A stretch of 64,000 bases of DNA, taken from assembly GCF_000971975.1 (NCBI RefSeq), contig NZ_KQ040780.1:124662-188661 (forward strand), given 5' to 3'. Under the pieces are notes generated by a model. That model saw only the letters and a program-made list of their open reading frames with translations. It made no database searches and was not told where the DNA came from. A program made the translations under genes and the position numbers. The stretch is from Paenibacillus algorifonticola. Lineage in GTDB: Bacteria > Bacillota > Bacilli > Paenibacillales > Paenibacillaceae. Below are positions 9,304-21,578 of the stretch, one piece after another; positions within the stretch are counted from its first letter, which is position 1, and each line of letters starts with the position of its first letter.

Positions 9304-10942
9304 GGTGATGCTGGTTGATGATGATTATCCGGTGCTGGATCTGCTGGCTTTTGCCATTGAGTGGGAGGAGCTGGGCTTTCAGCTGCTAGGCATGCATGAG
9401 AACGGCGAGGTTGCGCTGGCAGCGGCGCTGGAGGAAATGCCAGATATTCTGATTACAGATATCGGGATGCCCCGTATGGACGGGCTGGAGCTGATACGCA
9501 GGCTGAAGGAGCGAAAACCGGAGCTGCGGGTAGCGGTGCTGTCCTGCCACGATGAGTTCCGTTATGCGCAGCAGGCGCTCAAGCTGCAAGTGCAGGATTA
9601 TTTGCTCAAGGATACGCTAGATCCTTCGGATATTCGAAAGCTGCTGCTGCAATTTCAGGCGGAGCTGAATGAGACGAAAGATTTGCATATGGAGCAGCTC
9701 CGCAAGGAGCATATGGTCGATCGCAATAAGGCGCTGCTGAAGGAGCAGTTTATTAGGGCGACGCTTCATCAGCCGATGCTGGATCCAGTCAAATGGCAGC
9801 AGGAGCTGGGGGCATTCGGCCTGCCATTCGGAGCTGGCGAGCTTGTCATTCCCGTGCTCGGCATCATCGACGATTATCCGCGGGCACTGCAGCGTTTTCG
9901 CTCCGAAGAGGTGCTGCGTTTTGTAGTGGACAATGTCACCCGCGAGGTGATGGCAAGCAGGGAGATGAGCCGCCCCGCTGCCCATTTTGTGTACAGCCCG
10001 CAGAAGTCCTTCATCATGCAGGTATGCCCGCACGGGCTGAAAATAAACGGCTTCGACGAGGTGAGGCTGCTGCTCGCGGAAGTGCAGCGGACGCTCAAAA
10101 GCTCGCTTAAGCTGACGATGTCTTTTCTGATCGGCGATAGCGCAGGCGATCCTTTGCGCTTGCGGGAATCGCTGGCGGAGCTGCTTTCCGGAGCGGGGGC
10201 GCGCTTTTATCGCGCGCCTGGCTCTATTGTGAAGGCGTGCGCCGGGCAGGCGGCGCAGCTAAACAAGGCAGGCAGCGATAATCCGCTGCTGGAAGGGTTT
10301 GGCGAGGCGGCGGAGCTGCTGCGGGAGGCGCTGCTGGGCCATAAGCGCAAGGCGGCAGAGGAGCTGGTGCGCCAGTGGCTGTCGCTCGCGGAGCAGCGGA
10401 GGCTGCCGCCCGAGCAGGTGAAGGATTGGGTGTTTAAGCTGCTGCTGGATGTAAAGCTCAAGCTTCAATTGATGCAGCATACCCGCTCAGCCAGCTCGAT
10501 TGACGTCAGCCATCATGAGGTGTGGGAGCTTGGCAGCCTTGCCGAGCTGCAAGCGTGGCTGATTGCCCACTGCTTGTCAGCGATAATCGCCTCCGAAAAC
10601 GGCGTCAGCGGCAGCAAGCGAGCCGAGGTCATCGACGCTTGCGAATACGTTTCGCAGCATTTGGACAAAAAAATCAGCCTCGACGAGGTGGCCGACCAGC
10701 TGTTTATGAATCCCAGCTATTTCAGCCGCCTGTTCAAGAAGGAAATGGGCGAGACCTTTATCGAATATGTAATACGGATGAAAATGCATCGGGCCAAAGA
10801 GCTGCTTGATCAAACCGGCTCGCCCGTCGGCAAAATATGTGAAACGCTGGGCTATGATAACCAGAGCTATTTTATAAAGCTGTTTAAGTCGTGTACAGGT
10901 GTGACGCCTGTTGAATATCGGAGAGGGCAAAAGCGATTATAA
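9296..10942 (+). CDS. YesN-type response regulator (receiver + AraC HTH)
   Basis: 548 residues. N-terminal receiver with acidic pocket D8-D10, phosphoacceptor D55 (TDIGMPRMDG) and the conserved Lys of YLLKD near 103. A long linker is followed by an AraC-type double helix-turn-helix from about 440 to the end (SLDEVADQLFMNPSYFSRLF ... VGKICETLGYDNQSYFIKLF). The start codon lies within the end of the kinase gene (8-base overlap), implying translational coupling. Expected to activate the adjacent importer and lyase genes. Confidence 0.92.
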   Translation: MVKVMLVDDDYPVLDLLAFAIEWEELGFQLLGMHENGEVALAAALEEMPDILITDIGMPRMDGLELIRRLKERKPELRVAVLSCHDEFRYAQQALKLQVQDYLLKDTLDPSDIRKLLLQFQAELNETKDLHMEQLRKEHMVDRNKALLKEQFIRATLHQPMLDPVKWQQELGAFGLPFGAGELVIPVLGIIDDYPRALQRFRSEEVLRFVVDNVTREVMASREMSRPAAHFVYSPQKSFIMQVCPHGLKINGFDEVRLLLAEVQRTLKSSLKLTMSFLIGDSAGDPLRLRESLAELLSGAGARFYRAPGSIVKACAGQAAQLNKAGSDNPLLEGFGEAAELLREALLGHKRKAAEELVRQWLSLAEQRRLPPEQVKDWVFKLLLDVKLKLQLMQHTRSASSIDVSHHEVWELGSLAELQAWLIAHCLSAIIASENGVSGSKRAEVIDACEYVSQHLDKKISLDEVADQLFMNPSYFSRLFKKEMGETFIEYVIRMKMHRAKELLDQTGSPVGKICETLGYDNQSYFIKLFKSCTGVTPVEYRRGQKRL

Positions 10943-11073
10943 GCGATGCCAAGGCGGTTAGAAGTCTGTTATTTAAAGTTGAGATGGAAGTTGGCTTAAA
11001 GATATCGGTAATGGGTAGGCAACGGAGCATTAAACTAAAATTGCAGCAAGCATGGTGGGGAGGAGCGGGACAT

Positions 11074-13092
<2,019 letters not shown>

Positions 13093-13144
13093 GGTGGAAT
13101 AGCTGAAAATAAATTAAAGCGGCAAAGAAAAGGAGAGCGAAGCA

Positions 13145-14299
13145 ATGGCAGTGCAGGAGAAGGCGCAGGAGCAGCATAATTGGGTGAATGAAGCTTGGGA
13201 CAAGGTGAATCAGAAGATCGGGCGCACTAGCGGCCGAATCGGCTCGCGATTTCCACATGCAAGCGTGAACGGGGTTTATGTGCTGGAGCCGGCGCATTGG
13301 TGGACGGCGGGATTTTGGCCAGGGCTGCTATGGCTGCTCTATCAGGATGAGAATTCGCGTACGGAGCGCTACAAGGAGCTTGCCGAAGCCTGTGAGCTTA
13401 AGCTCGACGAAGTCATCATGGGCTATGACAGGCTTGACCATGATATCGGCTTCATGTGGACACTTACTAGTGTGGCACGCTATAAGCTGCTGGGGGCGGA
13501 AGATTCGCGGCGACGGGCGCTGCTTGCGGCGAACCTGCTAAGCGGCCGCTTCAATATTCAAGGCCGCTACATTCGGGCATGGAATCCTTGGCGGGAAGGC
13601 GAGCGCAATGACGGGCTGGCTATTATCGACTGCATGATGAATTTGCCGCTGCTCTACTGGGCTTCGTGCTCGACGGAGGACCCGCGCTACAAGCATTTGG
13701 CGATGGCGCATGCCGATACGGTGCTGGAGCATTTTATTCGACCCGATGGCTCGGTTTATCATATTGTAGAGTTTGATCCGCAAAGCGGCGAAGTAGCTGC
13801 GAAGCATGGCGGGCAAGGATTTGCAGCCGAATCGGCATGGTCGCGTGGCGCATCCTGGGCGATTTACGGCATGGCACTCAGCTACGCCCATAGCGGTGAG
13901 CAGCGGTATTTAGATGCGGCGAAGCGCACGGCCCATTTTTTCCTGGCGAATTTGCCTGAAGATTCCGTGCCGCATTGGGATTTCCGGATACCGGAAGGCG
14001 TGGAGCCATACCGCGATTCATCGGCGGGCGCTTGCGCGGCTTGCGGTTTGCTGGCGATTGCGGATGCGGTGCCAGAGGTGGAGCGTGACTTGTATCGCAG
14101 CGCGGGGGAGCGGATTTTAAAATCGCTGTATGAGAACTATGGCGCATGGGCGGACGACGCACAGGAGGAAGGGCTGGTTCTGCATGGCACGAGCCATTAC
14201 CCGGAACGCAAAAATCTCGATGTCCCGCTCATCTACGGCGATTATTTCTTTACGGAGGGCTTGTCCAAGCTGCGCGGCTATAAGAGCTTCTGGTCGTAA
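13145..14299 (+). CDS. GH88 unsaturated glucuronyl hydrolase
   Basis: 384 residues, the usual size for GH88. These enzymes remove the 4,5-unsaturated uronic acid left by polysaccharide lyases through vinyl-ether hydration. The two conserved aspartates are visible: D100 in RLDHDIGFMW and D162 in IIDCMMNLPLL, corresponding to D88 and D149 of the Bacillus sp. GL1 enzyme. HWWTAGFWPG (51-60) and ESAWSRGASWAIYG are also family signatures. No signal peptide, hence cytoplasmic. It follows the lyase by 52 bases and would act on its product, which fits chondroitin, hyaluronan or heparosan-like substrates. Confidence 0.92.
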   Translation: MAVQEKAQEQHNWVNEAWDKVNQKIGRTSGRIGSRFPHASVNGVYVLEPAHWWTAGFWPGLLWLLYQDENSRTERYKELAEACELKLDEVIMGYDRLDHDIGFMWTLTSVARYKLLGAEDSRRRALLAANLLSGRFNIQGRYIRAWNPWREGERNDGLAIIDCMMNLPLLYWASCSTEDPRYKHLAMAHADTVLEHFIRPDGSVYHIVEFDPQSGEVAAKHGGQGFAAESAWSRGASWAIYGMALSYAHSGEQRYLDAAKRTAHFFLANLPEDSVPHWDFRIPEGVEPYRDSSAGACAACGLLAIADAVPEVERDLYRSAGERILKSLYENYGAWADDAQEEGLVLHGTSHYPERKNLDVPLIYGDYFFTEGLSKLRGYKSFWS

Positions 14300-14364
14300 G
14301 GCGAGTGTTAGGTTGAACGTTATCCAATTATCATAGATAGGGAAAAGAAAGGGGCGAACGGCAG

Positions 14365-15555
14365 TTGATTGGGGAAAAAGGTACAGATTCAGGCGAGAGA
14401 GTGCTGTTAGCGGAGGATCGAAAGTATTGGGTGAGCGAGCTATGCCGTATTGCCGAGCCTGTGCTGCGTCTGCTAGCGGCTCGTGAGTTGAAAAAAACGA
14501 TGCCCGTGCAGTCTGCTGCGGGACAGGATCGCTCCGATGTGACCCATCTGGAGGCGCTGGGCCGCCTATTATGTGGAATAGCGCCCTGGCTTGCAGGCAG
14601 CGGCGGGGCAGACGAAGAGGAAGAGCGGCTTCGCCAGCAATATGCGGAGCTGTCTCGAGCCGCGATTGCCGCTGGCTGTGATCCGCAGTCGCCTGATTAT
14701 ATGAATTTCGCGGAAGGCTTTCAGCCGATCGTCGATACGGCTTTTCTGGCACAGGCCATTTTGCGTGCGCCAACGGAGCTTTGGGACAAGCTGGATACCG
14801 AGGTGCAGAAGCACGTTGTTCAGGCCTTCAAACTAACACGCTCGCGCAAGCCTTTCGCCATGAACTGGCTGCTTTTCTCTGCAATTATTGAAGCGGCCTT
14901 GTATCGCATGGGGGAAAGCGATTGGGACCCGATGCGCATTGATTATGCGCTCAAGCAGCATGAGCAGTGGTATGTCGGAGATGGGGCCTATGGCGATGGG
15001 CCATCGTTCCACTTCGACTATTACAACAGCTTTGTTATCCAGCCCATGCTCGTTGACATCATAGCGGCCGTTCAAGGCTGCTATGAAGATTGGGATGCGA
15101 TGCAGGCGAGCATCAAAGAGAGAGCGAAGCGCTGGGCGGAGGTGCAGGAGCGGCTCATTTCGCCGGAAGGCACATTTCCGCCGCTGGGCCGCTCGCTAGC
15201 TTACCGCTGCGGCGCAATGCAAAGCTTGGCGCAAAGCGCACTGCTGGACGAGCTGCCGGTCAGCGTATCTCCGGCACAGGCGCGCTGCGCATTGACCGCG
15301 GTTATTCGGCGCAGCTTGTCTGTGCCCGGCACATTTACAGAGGACGGCTGGCTGACCATCGGCTTTTGCGGCAGCCAGCCAGATATTGGCGAGCATTATA
15401 TTTCCACAGGCAGCCTGTATTTATGCGCGGCTGTGTTTCTCCCGCTAGGCCTTGCCGCTGAGCATCCCTTTTGGAGCGGCGAGCCTGAGGATTGGACAGC
15501 GCGCAAAGCGTGGTCAGGGGCCGCTTTTTCAATGGATCAGGCACTGAAAGGGTAG
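14365..15555 (+). CDS. DUF2264 protein of polysaccharide locus
   Basis: 396 residues, TTG start with aaagggg about nine bases upstream. Matches the DUF2264 family by its alpha/alpha-toroid layout and signatures such as DYMNFAEGFQPIVDTAFLAQAILRAP, FAMNWLLFSA and GDGAYGDGPSFHFDYYNSFVIQPM. Proteins of this family recur in loci degrading uronate polysaccharides and are suspected glycoside hydrolases or lyases, but no activity is assumed here. Last gene of the locus, closed by a terminator at 15601. Confidence 0.8.
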   Translation: MIGEKGTDSGERVLLAEDRKYWVSELCRIAEPVLRLLAARELKKTMPVQSAAGQDRSDVTHLEALGRLLCGIAPWLAGSGGADEEEERLRQQYAELSRAAIAAGCDPQSPDYMNFAEGFQPIVDTAFLAQAILRAPTELWDKLDTEVQKHVVQAFKLTRSRKPFAMNWLLFSAIIEAALYRMGESDWDPMRIDYALKQHEQWYVGDGAYGDGPSFHFDYYNSFVIQPMLVDIIAAVQGCYEDWDAMQASIKERAKRWAEVQERLISPEGTFPPLGRSLAYRCGAMQSLAQSALLDELPVSVSPAQARCALTAVIRRSLSVPGTFTEDGWLTIGFCGSQPDIGEHYISTGSLYLCAAVFLPLGLAAEHPFWSGEPEDWTARKAWSGAAFSMDQALKG

Positions 15556-15600
15556 CAGTCATAATAGGCTGCGAGAGTATGAGCAAGAGTATCAGCTACC

Positions 15601-15673
15601 AGCAGCAAGAATAGGCGAAGAAGCGGGGCCATACAGTACAGATGCGCCTTCTCTAATTTTTGCTGCTTTTTCT
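15601..15673 (+). terminator. Terminator closing polysaccharide locus
   Basis: agcagcaa (15601-15608) pairs with ttgctgct (15660-15667), inner aggcg/cgcct pairs, then TTTTTCTG. The remaining DNA to 15867 shows no gene I can support. Confidence 0.6.
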
Positions 15674-15867
15674 GACCCGCAAATCTAAGAAATGATAAGT
15701 TCCAGCCCAGTCTCAAACTTCCACAGAAGGCCGTTTACCATGGAGCAAGCTCGGCAACAATGGATGAGGGGCTGCGCTCGCGCTGCATTAGTTGAAGCAG
15801 AAGGCTTCATAAAGCGGTCTTTTTGCCAATGGTATGTAAATTTCCTGCAAAAATCATCCCCAAGCAC

Positions 15868-15896
15868 TTGAAATTAATAACGAAAAAAAGTATGAT
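15868..15896 (+). promoter_or_regulatory. Sigma-A promoter of groES-groEL
   Basis: TTGAAA (15868-15873), exact 17-bp spacer, TATGAT (15891-15896), immediately upstream of the CIRCE element. Confidence 0.85.
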
Positions 15897-15907
15897 AAAC
15901 ATGATTG

Positions 15908-15934
15908 TTAGCACTTCATGCTCATGAGTGCTAA
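15908..15934. promoter_or_regulatory. CIRCE element (HrcA operator)
   Basis: TTAGCACTT-N9-GAGTGCTAA, the consensus CIRCE inverted repeat with one mismatch in the left arm. It lies 12 bases after the -10 box, so HrcA bound here would block transcription of groESL until heat or misfolded protein titrates GroEL. Confidence 0.95.
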
Positions 15935-15973
15935 CAAAAATAAGCGACAAATTTTTAAAGGAGGCTATTTTCA

Positions 15974-16255
15974 ATGATCAGACCTTTGGGTGAACGTGTA
16001 TTAGTAGAAGCGATCGCGAAAGAAGAAACGACTGCAAGCGGTATCGTTTTGCCAGATTCGGCTAAGGAAAAACCGCAAGAAGGTAAAGTGGTGGCTGTTG
16101 GCAGCGGCGCGCTGAAAGACGGAGTTCGCGTAGCGCTTGAAGTTAAAGAAGGCGATCGCGTCCTTTTCTCCAAATATGCGGGAACAGAAGTCAAATACGA
16201 CGGCAAAGAGTATTTGATTATGAAAGAAAGCGACATTCACGCGATCTTTGAATAG
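15974..16255 (+). CDS. groES: Co-chaperonin GroES
   Basis: 93 residues. The heptameric lid of the GroEL folding chamber. It shows the standard N-terminus ([14 protein letters not shown]), the mobile loop ([18 protein letters not shown], about 17-34) that docks to GroEL and the [21 protein letters not shown] core. Ribosome site aaaggagg at 15957-15964, nine bases before the ATG. Heat-shock controlled through the CIRCE element. Confidence 0.98.
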   Translation: MIRPLGERVLVEAIAKEETTASGIVLPDSAKEKPQEGKVVAVGSGALKDGVRVALEVKEGDRVLFSKYAGTEVKYDGKEYLIMKESDIHAIFE

Positions 16256-16324
16256 GCTATCACATACAGCTTGACTGGACTTAAACGTTAAGCATACTTA
16301 TATGAATATATTTTCGGGAGGTAA

Positions 16325-17966
<1,642 letters not shown>

Positions 17967-18067
17967 GAAATCATTATCGAAGTAATTCGATGATGAGCGA
18001 CCGCGCTTAAGCGGTATATTTCATCGCCGATGGAGCAGAAAAGCGCTCCATGCGGTAATCAGGCTGT

Positions 18068-18115
18068 GAAGTCTGTAGCATCAAAAGTTTCCTTGAGCGG
18101 AAACACCGTTTGACC
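18068..18115 (+). repeat. groEL trailer element, copy A
   Basis: Shares CTGTAGCATCAA, a short TTCC/GGAA hairpin and CCGTTTGACCACAT in the same order with 19449-19495. Each copy is followed directly by an intrinsic terminator. Confidence 0.7.
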
Positions 18116-18127
18116 ACATAATGCAAA

Positions 18128-18182
18128 AATAAGAGACCTTTCATGAGTTCATTGAACTTTTGAGAGGTCTCTCATTATTTTA
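18128..18182. terminator. Bidirectional terminator between groEL and dus
   Basis: gagacct (18133-18139) pairs with aggtctc (18165-18171), extended by aataa/ttatt. T-rich on the plus strand and A-rich on the other side, so it can serve both groEL and the convergent dus gene. Confidence 0.8.
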
Positions 18183-18220
18183 GCAGCAAGTTTTTTTAAT
18201 CATGCACAGGTGGACATAAT

Positions 18221-19198
18221 TCAATCTAATTCTTGATCTAAAACCGTTTTTACTAAACGACGTACTTCATCTGTTGACGTGGTATCCATTAATTGGTTTC
18301 TTAGTTCGCCTGCGCCTCTAAATCCACGAACATAGATTTTGAAAAAGCGCAGAAGTGGTTTAAATGATCGTGGCAGAATTTCTTTCGAATATTTATCGTG
18401 AAGATCCAACTGTAAAAGAAGTAAATGGAGAAAATCCTGCGCGCTATGTTCTTTAGGTTCTTTTTCAAAAGCAAATGGATTGGTGAAAATGCCGCGGCCA
18501 ATCATAACGCCATCGACGCCGTATTGTTCTACTAATTTTAATCCTGTTGCGCGGTCAGGAATATCTCCATTAATCGTTAACAACGTATTTGGAGCAATTT
18601 CATCGCGTAATTTTTTTATTTCAGGGATTAGTTCCCAGTGCGCAGCTACTTTACTCATCTCTTTTTTTGTACGAAGGTGAATGGAAAGATTCGCAATATC
18701 TTGTTTCAATATATGTCCTAACCAATCGCGCCACTCGTCAATATTAGAGTAACCCAATCTTGTTTTAACACTAACCGGCAATCCACCTGCTTTTGCTGCT
18801 TGAATAATTTCTGCTGCAACTTCAGGATGCTGTATTAATCCAGCACCTTTTCCATTGGAAGCGACGTTTTGAACGGGGCATCCCATGTTTAAATCGATAC
18901 CACGAAAACCAAGTTTTTTCATATCCATACTCATCTGTTCAAAAAATGCAGGTTTATTGCCCCAAATATGAGCGACAATTGGTTGCTCATCTTCTGTGAA
19001 CGTTAACCGACCACGTACACTGTCTTTTCCTATAGGGTGACAATAACTTTCTGTATTTGTGAATTCAGTGAAAAATACGTCGGGTTTTGCAGCTTCACTA
19101 ATGACGTGACGAAATACAACATCTGTGACATCTTCCATTGGTGCTAATATGAAAAATGGCTTTGGCAGATTAAGCCAAAAATTTTGTTCGTTACTCAT
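18221..19198 (-). CDS. tRNA-dihydrouridine synthase
   Basis: 325 residues. Flavoenzyme that reduces uridine to dihydrouridine in the tRNA D-loop using NADPH. TIM barrel with FMN-site start ([16 protein letters not shown], 15-30) and catalytic Cys107 in [10 protein letters not shown]; the following [11 protein letters not shown] is also a Dus signature. Codon use and base composition are clearly more AT-rich than the flanking groEL and MATE genes, and the gene is bracketed by copies of the groEL 3' end and trailer, so it looks like an acquired segment. It may be an additional Dus paralogue besides a housekeeping copy. Confidence 0.93.
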   Translation of the reverse strand: MSNEQNFWLNLPKPFFILAPMEDVTDVVFRHVISEAAKPDVFFTEFTNTESYCHPIGKDSVRGRLTFTEDEQPIVAHIWGNKPAFFEQMSMDMKKLGFRGIDLNMGCPVQNVASNGKGAGLIQHPEVAAEIIQAAKAGGLPVSVKTRLGYSNIDEWRDWLGHILKQDIANLSIHLRTKKEMSKVAAHWELIPEIKKLRDEIAPNTLLTINGDIPDRATGLKLVEQYGVDGVMIGRGIFTNPFAFEKEPKEHSAQDFLHLLLLQLDLHDKYSKEILPRSFKPLLRFFKIYVRGFRGAGELRNQLMDTTSTDEVRRLVKTVLDQELD

Positions 19199-19416
19199 AT
19201 TATCTCCTCTTGTTGCAATATATAAAAACGATATAAGCTATAGCAAAGTCCTTTATCCATCATACATAATATCATTTTTTTTCGTATGATGCACAGAATC
19301 GTTTGTGTGAGCGTGAACACATCATATTGACTTGGAAATATAGGACTGATTTTTAATGGGATTCGGATAGAAAACCTATGATAAGACCTAAAATACACAA
19401 AAACTCATCTAATATC

Positions 19417-19435
19417 ATGGGCGGAATGATGTAAT
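19417..19435 (+). repeat. groEL 3' end remnant, right copy
   Basis: ATGGGCGGAATGATGTAAT, 18 of 19 bases identical to the groEL end at 17948-17966, with no groEL sequence further upstream. Confidence 0.8.
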
Positions 19436-19448
19436 ACAGGCAAAAGCC

Positions 19449-19495
19449 TGTAGCATCAAGGATTCCTCTGTGGAAGAACGCCGTTTGACCACATC
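19449..19495 (+). repeat. groEL trailer element, copy B
   Basis: Second copy of the trailer seen at 18068-18115, only 14 bases after the remnant stop codon and preceded by a perfect ACAGGC/GCCTGT hairpin. Confidence 0.7.
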
Positions 19496-19506
19496 GTTTT
19501 GTAAGT

Positions 19507-19556
19507 ACACCTTAGAGTTCACTGGAATATTTCAGTAGACTCTAAGGTGTTTTTTA
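19507..19556 (+). terminator. Intrinsic terminator (probable original groEL terminator)
   Basis: Perfect 12-bp stem acaccttagagt (19507-19518) with actctaaggtgt (19539-19550), then TTTTTTAT. No gene precedes it on the plus strand within 1.5 kb except the groEL remnant. Confidence 0.85.
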
Positions 19557-19640
19557 TATAGTTTGAGGTAATCATACATGGTGGAATAAAAAGTAAAGTG
19601 GATAATTTACTTATCCACTCGACAGTGTTATATTATAAGC

Positions 19641-19784
19641 AACAGAAGCATATAATGCAGAAAGGAGCCGTGCGCTAACACGACTCCCCCTGCAACAGCT
19701 GCTTTTAAGGGCAGTAGGCTTTAATTAGGTGTTACGACCGAAATAGACCGCATTCCTTGACCAGGGGGCGGTCTATTTTCGTTT
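19641..19784 (+). ncRNA. Candidate antisense antitoxin RNA, copy 1
   Basis: A promoter with TTTACT (19606-19611), 17-bp spacer and extended -10 TG-T-TATATT (19629-19634) points into this stretch; it is conserved in copy 2. The 5' part folds as GGAGCCGTG/CACGACTCC, and the RNA ends at a terminator with an 11-bp stem (19741-19751 with 19768-19778). The RNA is convergent with the toxin mRNA and overlaps its 3' end, the same geometry as RatA-TxpA and SR4-BsrG of Bacillus subtilis. Ends are inferred. Confidence 0.65.
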
Positions 19785-19853
19785 CTCGGACAGTAGCGCT
19801 ACGATAAGCAAACCAAAAGTAAGCATGATCATGAGTGCTTCAAATACTGTCAC
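19773..19853 (-). CDS. Small hydrophobic type I toxin (Hol_Tox, TxpA/BsrG-like), copy 1
   Basis: 26-codon gene with GTG start, encoding (M/V)TVFEALMIMLTFGLLIVALL then SEKRK: a short head, one membrane helix and a basic tail. The head TVFEALMIM closely matches the TxpA, BsrG and BsrE toxins (TVYESLMIM in BsrG). The Shine-Dalgarno ggaggtgat (19859-19867 on the minus strand) is fully complementary to 16S rRNA and is partly hidden in a CTCCC-AGAA-GGGAG hairpin. An in-frame TGA just upstream fixes the start. The 3' end overlaps the antisense RNA. Annotation tools usually miss genes this short. Confidence 0.8.
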   Translation of the reverse strand: MTVFEALMIMLTFGLLIVALLSEKRK

Positions 19854-19863
19854 AAGGCATCAC

Positions 19864-19877
19864 CTCCCTTCTGGGAG
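19864..19877 (-). promoter_or_regulatory. Hairpin sequestering the toxin ribosome site
   Basis: On the minus strand CTCCC-AGAA-GGGAG; the 3' arm contains the GGAG of the toxin Shine-Dalgarno. Likely lowers toxin translation. Absent in copy 2, where homology stops at 34716. Confidence 0.55.
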
Positions 19878-19888
19878 ACTAGCAACTC

Positions 19889-19925
19889 AGACTACTTTCT
19901 AAATCAAGGAGGTAGTCTTTTTTTT
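19889..19925 (+). terminator. Intrinsic terminator beyond toxin 5' region
   Basis: agactactttc (19889-19899) pairs, with G-T wobbles, with ggaggtagtct (19908-19918), then eight T. It would stop antisense or read-through transcription before the MATE promoter. Confidence 0.65.
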
Positions 19926-19993
19926 ATGATTGGTCGGTTTTAACGATAAAAGTTAAAGTATTTGTAAAAGCTGTTTTCTCTTGCGATCTTGCA

Positions 19994-20022
19994 TTGATTA
20001 ATCGACAAACAATAGGTATGAT
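19994..20022 (+). promoter_or_regulatory. Sigma-A promoter of MATE-deoR unit
   Basis: TTGATT (19994-19999), exact 17-bp spacer, TATGAT (20017-20022). Confidence 0.7.
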
Positions 20023-20030
20023 AAGTGAGG

Positions 20031-20062
20031 CAACATAAAAGCAATTGAAACAACATGAAAGC
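20031..20062. promoter_or_regulatory. Candidate DeoR operator: direct repeat CAACATnAAAGC
   Basis: CAACATAAAAGC (20031-20042) and CAACATGAAAGC (20051-20062) repeat with a 20-bp period, about two helical turns. The first copy starts nine bases after the end of the -10 box. The same CAACATAAA is found at exactly the same distance from the -10 box of the phosphonate operon (22580). Confidence 0.5.
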
Positions 20063-20136
20063 TACGGTTTTTTAATCGAAACGAAGTGAAAAACATGCGT
20101 GGTATCGTACAATTTGAATGTGGATGAGGGATAGGC

Positions 20137-21528
20137 TTGGGGAAGCGTACGATTAGAAAGTCTGAGTTTACTCGCGAGATGAAAGGATTGGTCGTTCCAT
20201 CTGTGCTGTCCATGCTTGTTGCTAATTCATTCTCGCTAGTTAACATGCTAATGGTGACCAGCTTGGGAGATGAAGCAGTCGCTATAACTGCCGCAGCGGG
20301 CAGAATCAGCTTTATTTTATCGATGATCCTTACCGCCGTCTATGGGATGACCTCTTATATGACCCAGTACTACGGAAAACAGCAGTATACGCTTTTGCGG
20401 GCGACATTCGGCTTTATGCTGCTGACGGGCATCGGCATTAGTCTTCTGGCATTTGCTGTTGTGTCGATTTGGAAGGAGCCGATTCTCTCTCTATTTATTA
20501 AGGACGCTGAACTAATGCCGCTTGGTATTCAATATGTGACGATAATGGCCTTTGTTTTTCTAATTAGTGCGATTAGAGATGCTTATGCACAAGCGCTTGG
20601 ATCCATAGGGAAGGTTAAAATCACTTTGTATGTCGGTCTATGTGCGATGGCAGTCAATATTACACTGGACTATGGGCTGATCTACGGCAGGCTGGGCTTG
20701 CCCAAGCTTGGTGTTGCAGGAGCTGCATGGGGAACGTTAATCGCTTCTGGAGCGAGTCTGCTGGTTTTGTTAGTTTTTATTTATAGTAAATCGTATTATG
20801 TTAATATTCGAATCCGCGAGCTATTTAGCTTGCCTCTGCTGGTGCGCAAACAGGTATTGAAAACGATAACGCCGCTAGTGTTCCACGAAGGAATGTGGTC
20901 GATTGGCAATATGCTGTATGCCGTAGCTTTTGGAGCATTGGGCATCGCGGCATTGACTACATTTCAGCTGGGGAATACGCTGCAGGGATATTTTATGATG
21001 GGGATTCACGGATTTGCTTATGCAGCAAAGGTTATGATTGGACAAAAGCTGGGACAGGACAAGCCGGAGCAGGCGATGGATTATGCGCGCAGATTTACTC
21101 GCATTTCGGTCATTGCTGGTATAATCATTAGTGTTGTCATTATTATGATTTCGCCGTTTGCAGCCTTGATTTTTCCTCACCTAAGTGAGGAGGTTCATGC
21201 ATCATTAGGGAATGTCCTGCTGCTGCAGGCTTTGGCAATGACCGCATTTTTCTTGAATAATGTGTGGATTGTCGGTATGTTTAGAGCAGGCGGAGATAAT
21301 TTGTTTACGATGAGCATGATTTTAATTACAACATGGGCCATTGCATTGCCAGCGGTATTTGTTGGCGTGTACGTGCTCCATCTGCCGCTAGAGTGGGTTT
21401 ATGCCTTATTTTTATGTGAAGAGGTTAGCAAAGCTTTGATTGGGTATAAACGTTATCGTTCCCAGAAATGGATGCGGAATTTAGCTGGGTCTAGCCCGGA
21501 AGCGCCATCAGCAGCGGCATCTATGTAG
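20137..21528 (+). CDS. MATE family efflux transporter
   Basis: 463 residues, about twelve membrane helices in two homologous halves, as in NorM/DinF-type cation-coupled exporters. TTG start with gaggg (20126-20130) six bases upstream; an ATG at residue 15 is the alternative. The first membrane segments (PSVLSMLVANSFSLVNMLMVTSLGDEAVA) are typical of MATE proteins. It is separated by 50 bases from the DeoR gene and probably co-transcribed with it, placing an exporter under the same control as the phosphonate genes; what it exports is unknown. Confidence 0.88.
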   Translation: MGKRTIRKSEFTREMKGLVVPSVLSMLVANSFSLVNMLMVTSLGDEAVAITAAAGRISFILSMILTAVYGMTSYMTQYYGKQQYTLLRATFGFMLLTGIGISLLAFAVVSIWKEPILSLFIKDAELMPLGIQYVTIMAFVFLISAIRDAYAQALGSIGKVKITLYVGLCAMAVNITLDYGLIYGRLGLPKLGVAGAAWGTLIASGASLLVLLVFIYSKSYYVNIRIRELFSLPLLVRKQVLKTITPLVFHEGMWSIGNMLYAVAFGALGIAALTTFQLGNTLQGYFMMGIHGFAYAAKVMIGQKLGQDKPEQAMDYARRFTRISVIAGIIISVVIIMISPFAALIFPHLSEEVHASLGNVLLLQALAMTAFFLNNVWIVGMFRAGGDNLFTMSMILITTWAIALPAVFVGVYVLHLPLEWVYALFLCEEVSKALIGYKRYRSQKWMRNLAGSSPEAPSAAASM

Positions 21529-21578
21529 GGCACTCTGGGTGCGTGAGAATAGTAAAGAAGTAGAATGGAGGGTTTGTG

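Larger units (their letters stand above)
19606..19860. repeat. Left direct repeat carrying type I toxin-antitoxin locus (copy 1)
   Basis: About 255 bases, roughly 94 % identical (about 16 differences) to 34466-34716, same orientation. The two copies bracket the whole 14.6-kb MATE-deoR-phosphonate island. A diverged third copy is at 63290-63560. Confidence 0.85.
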
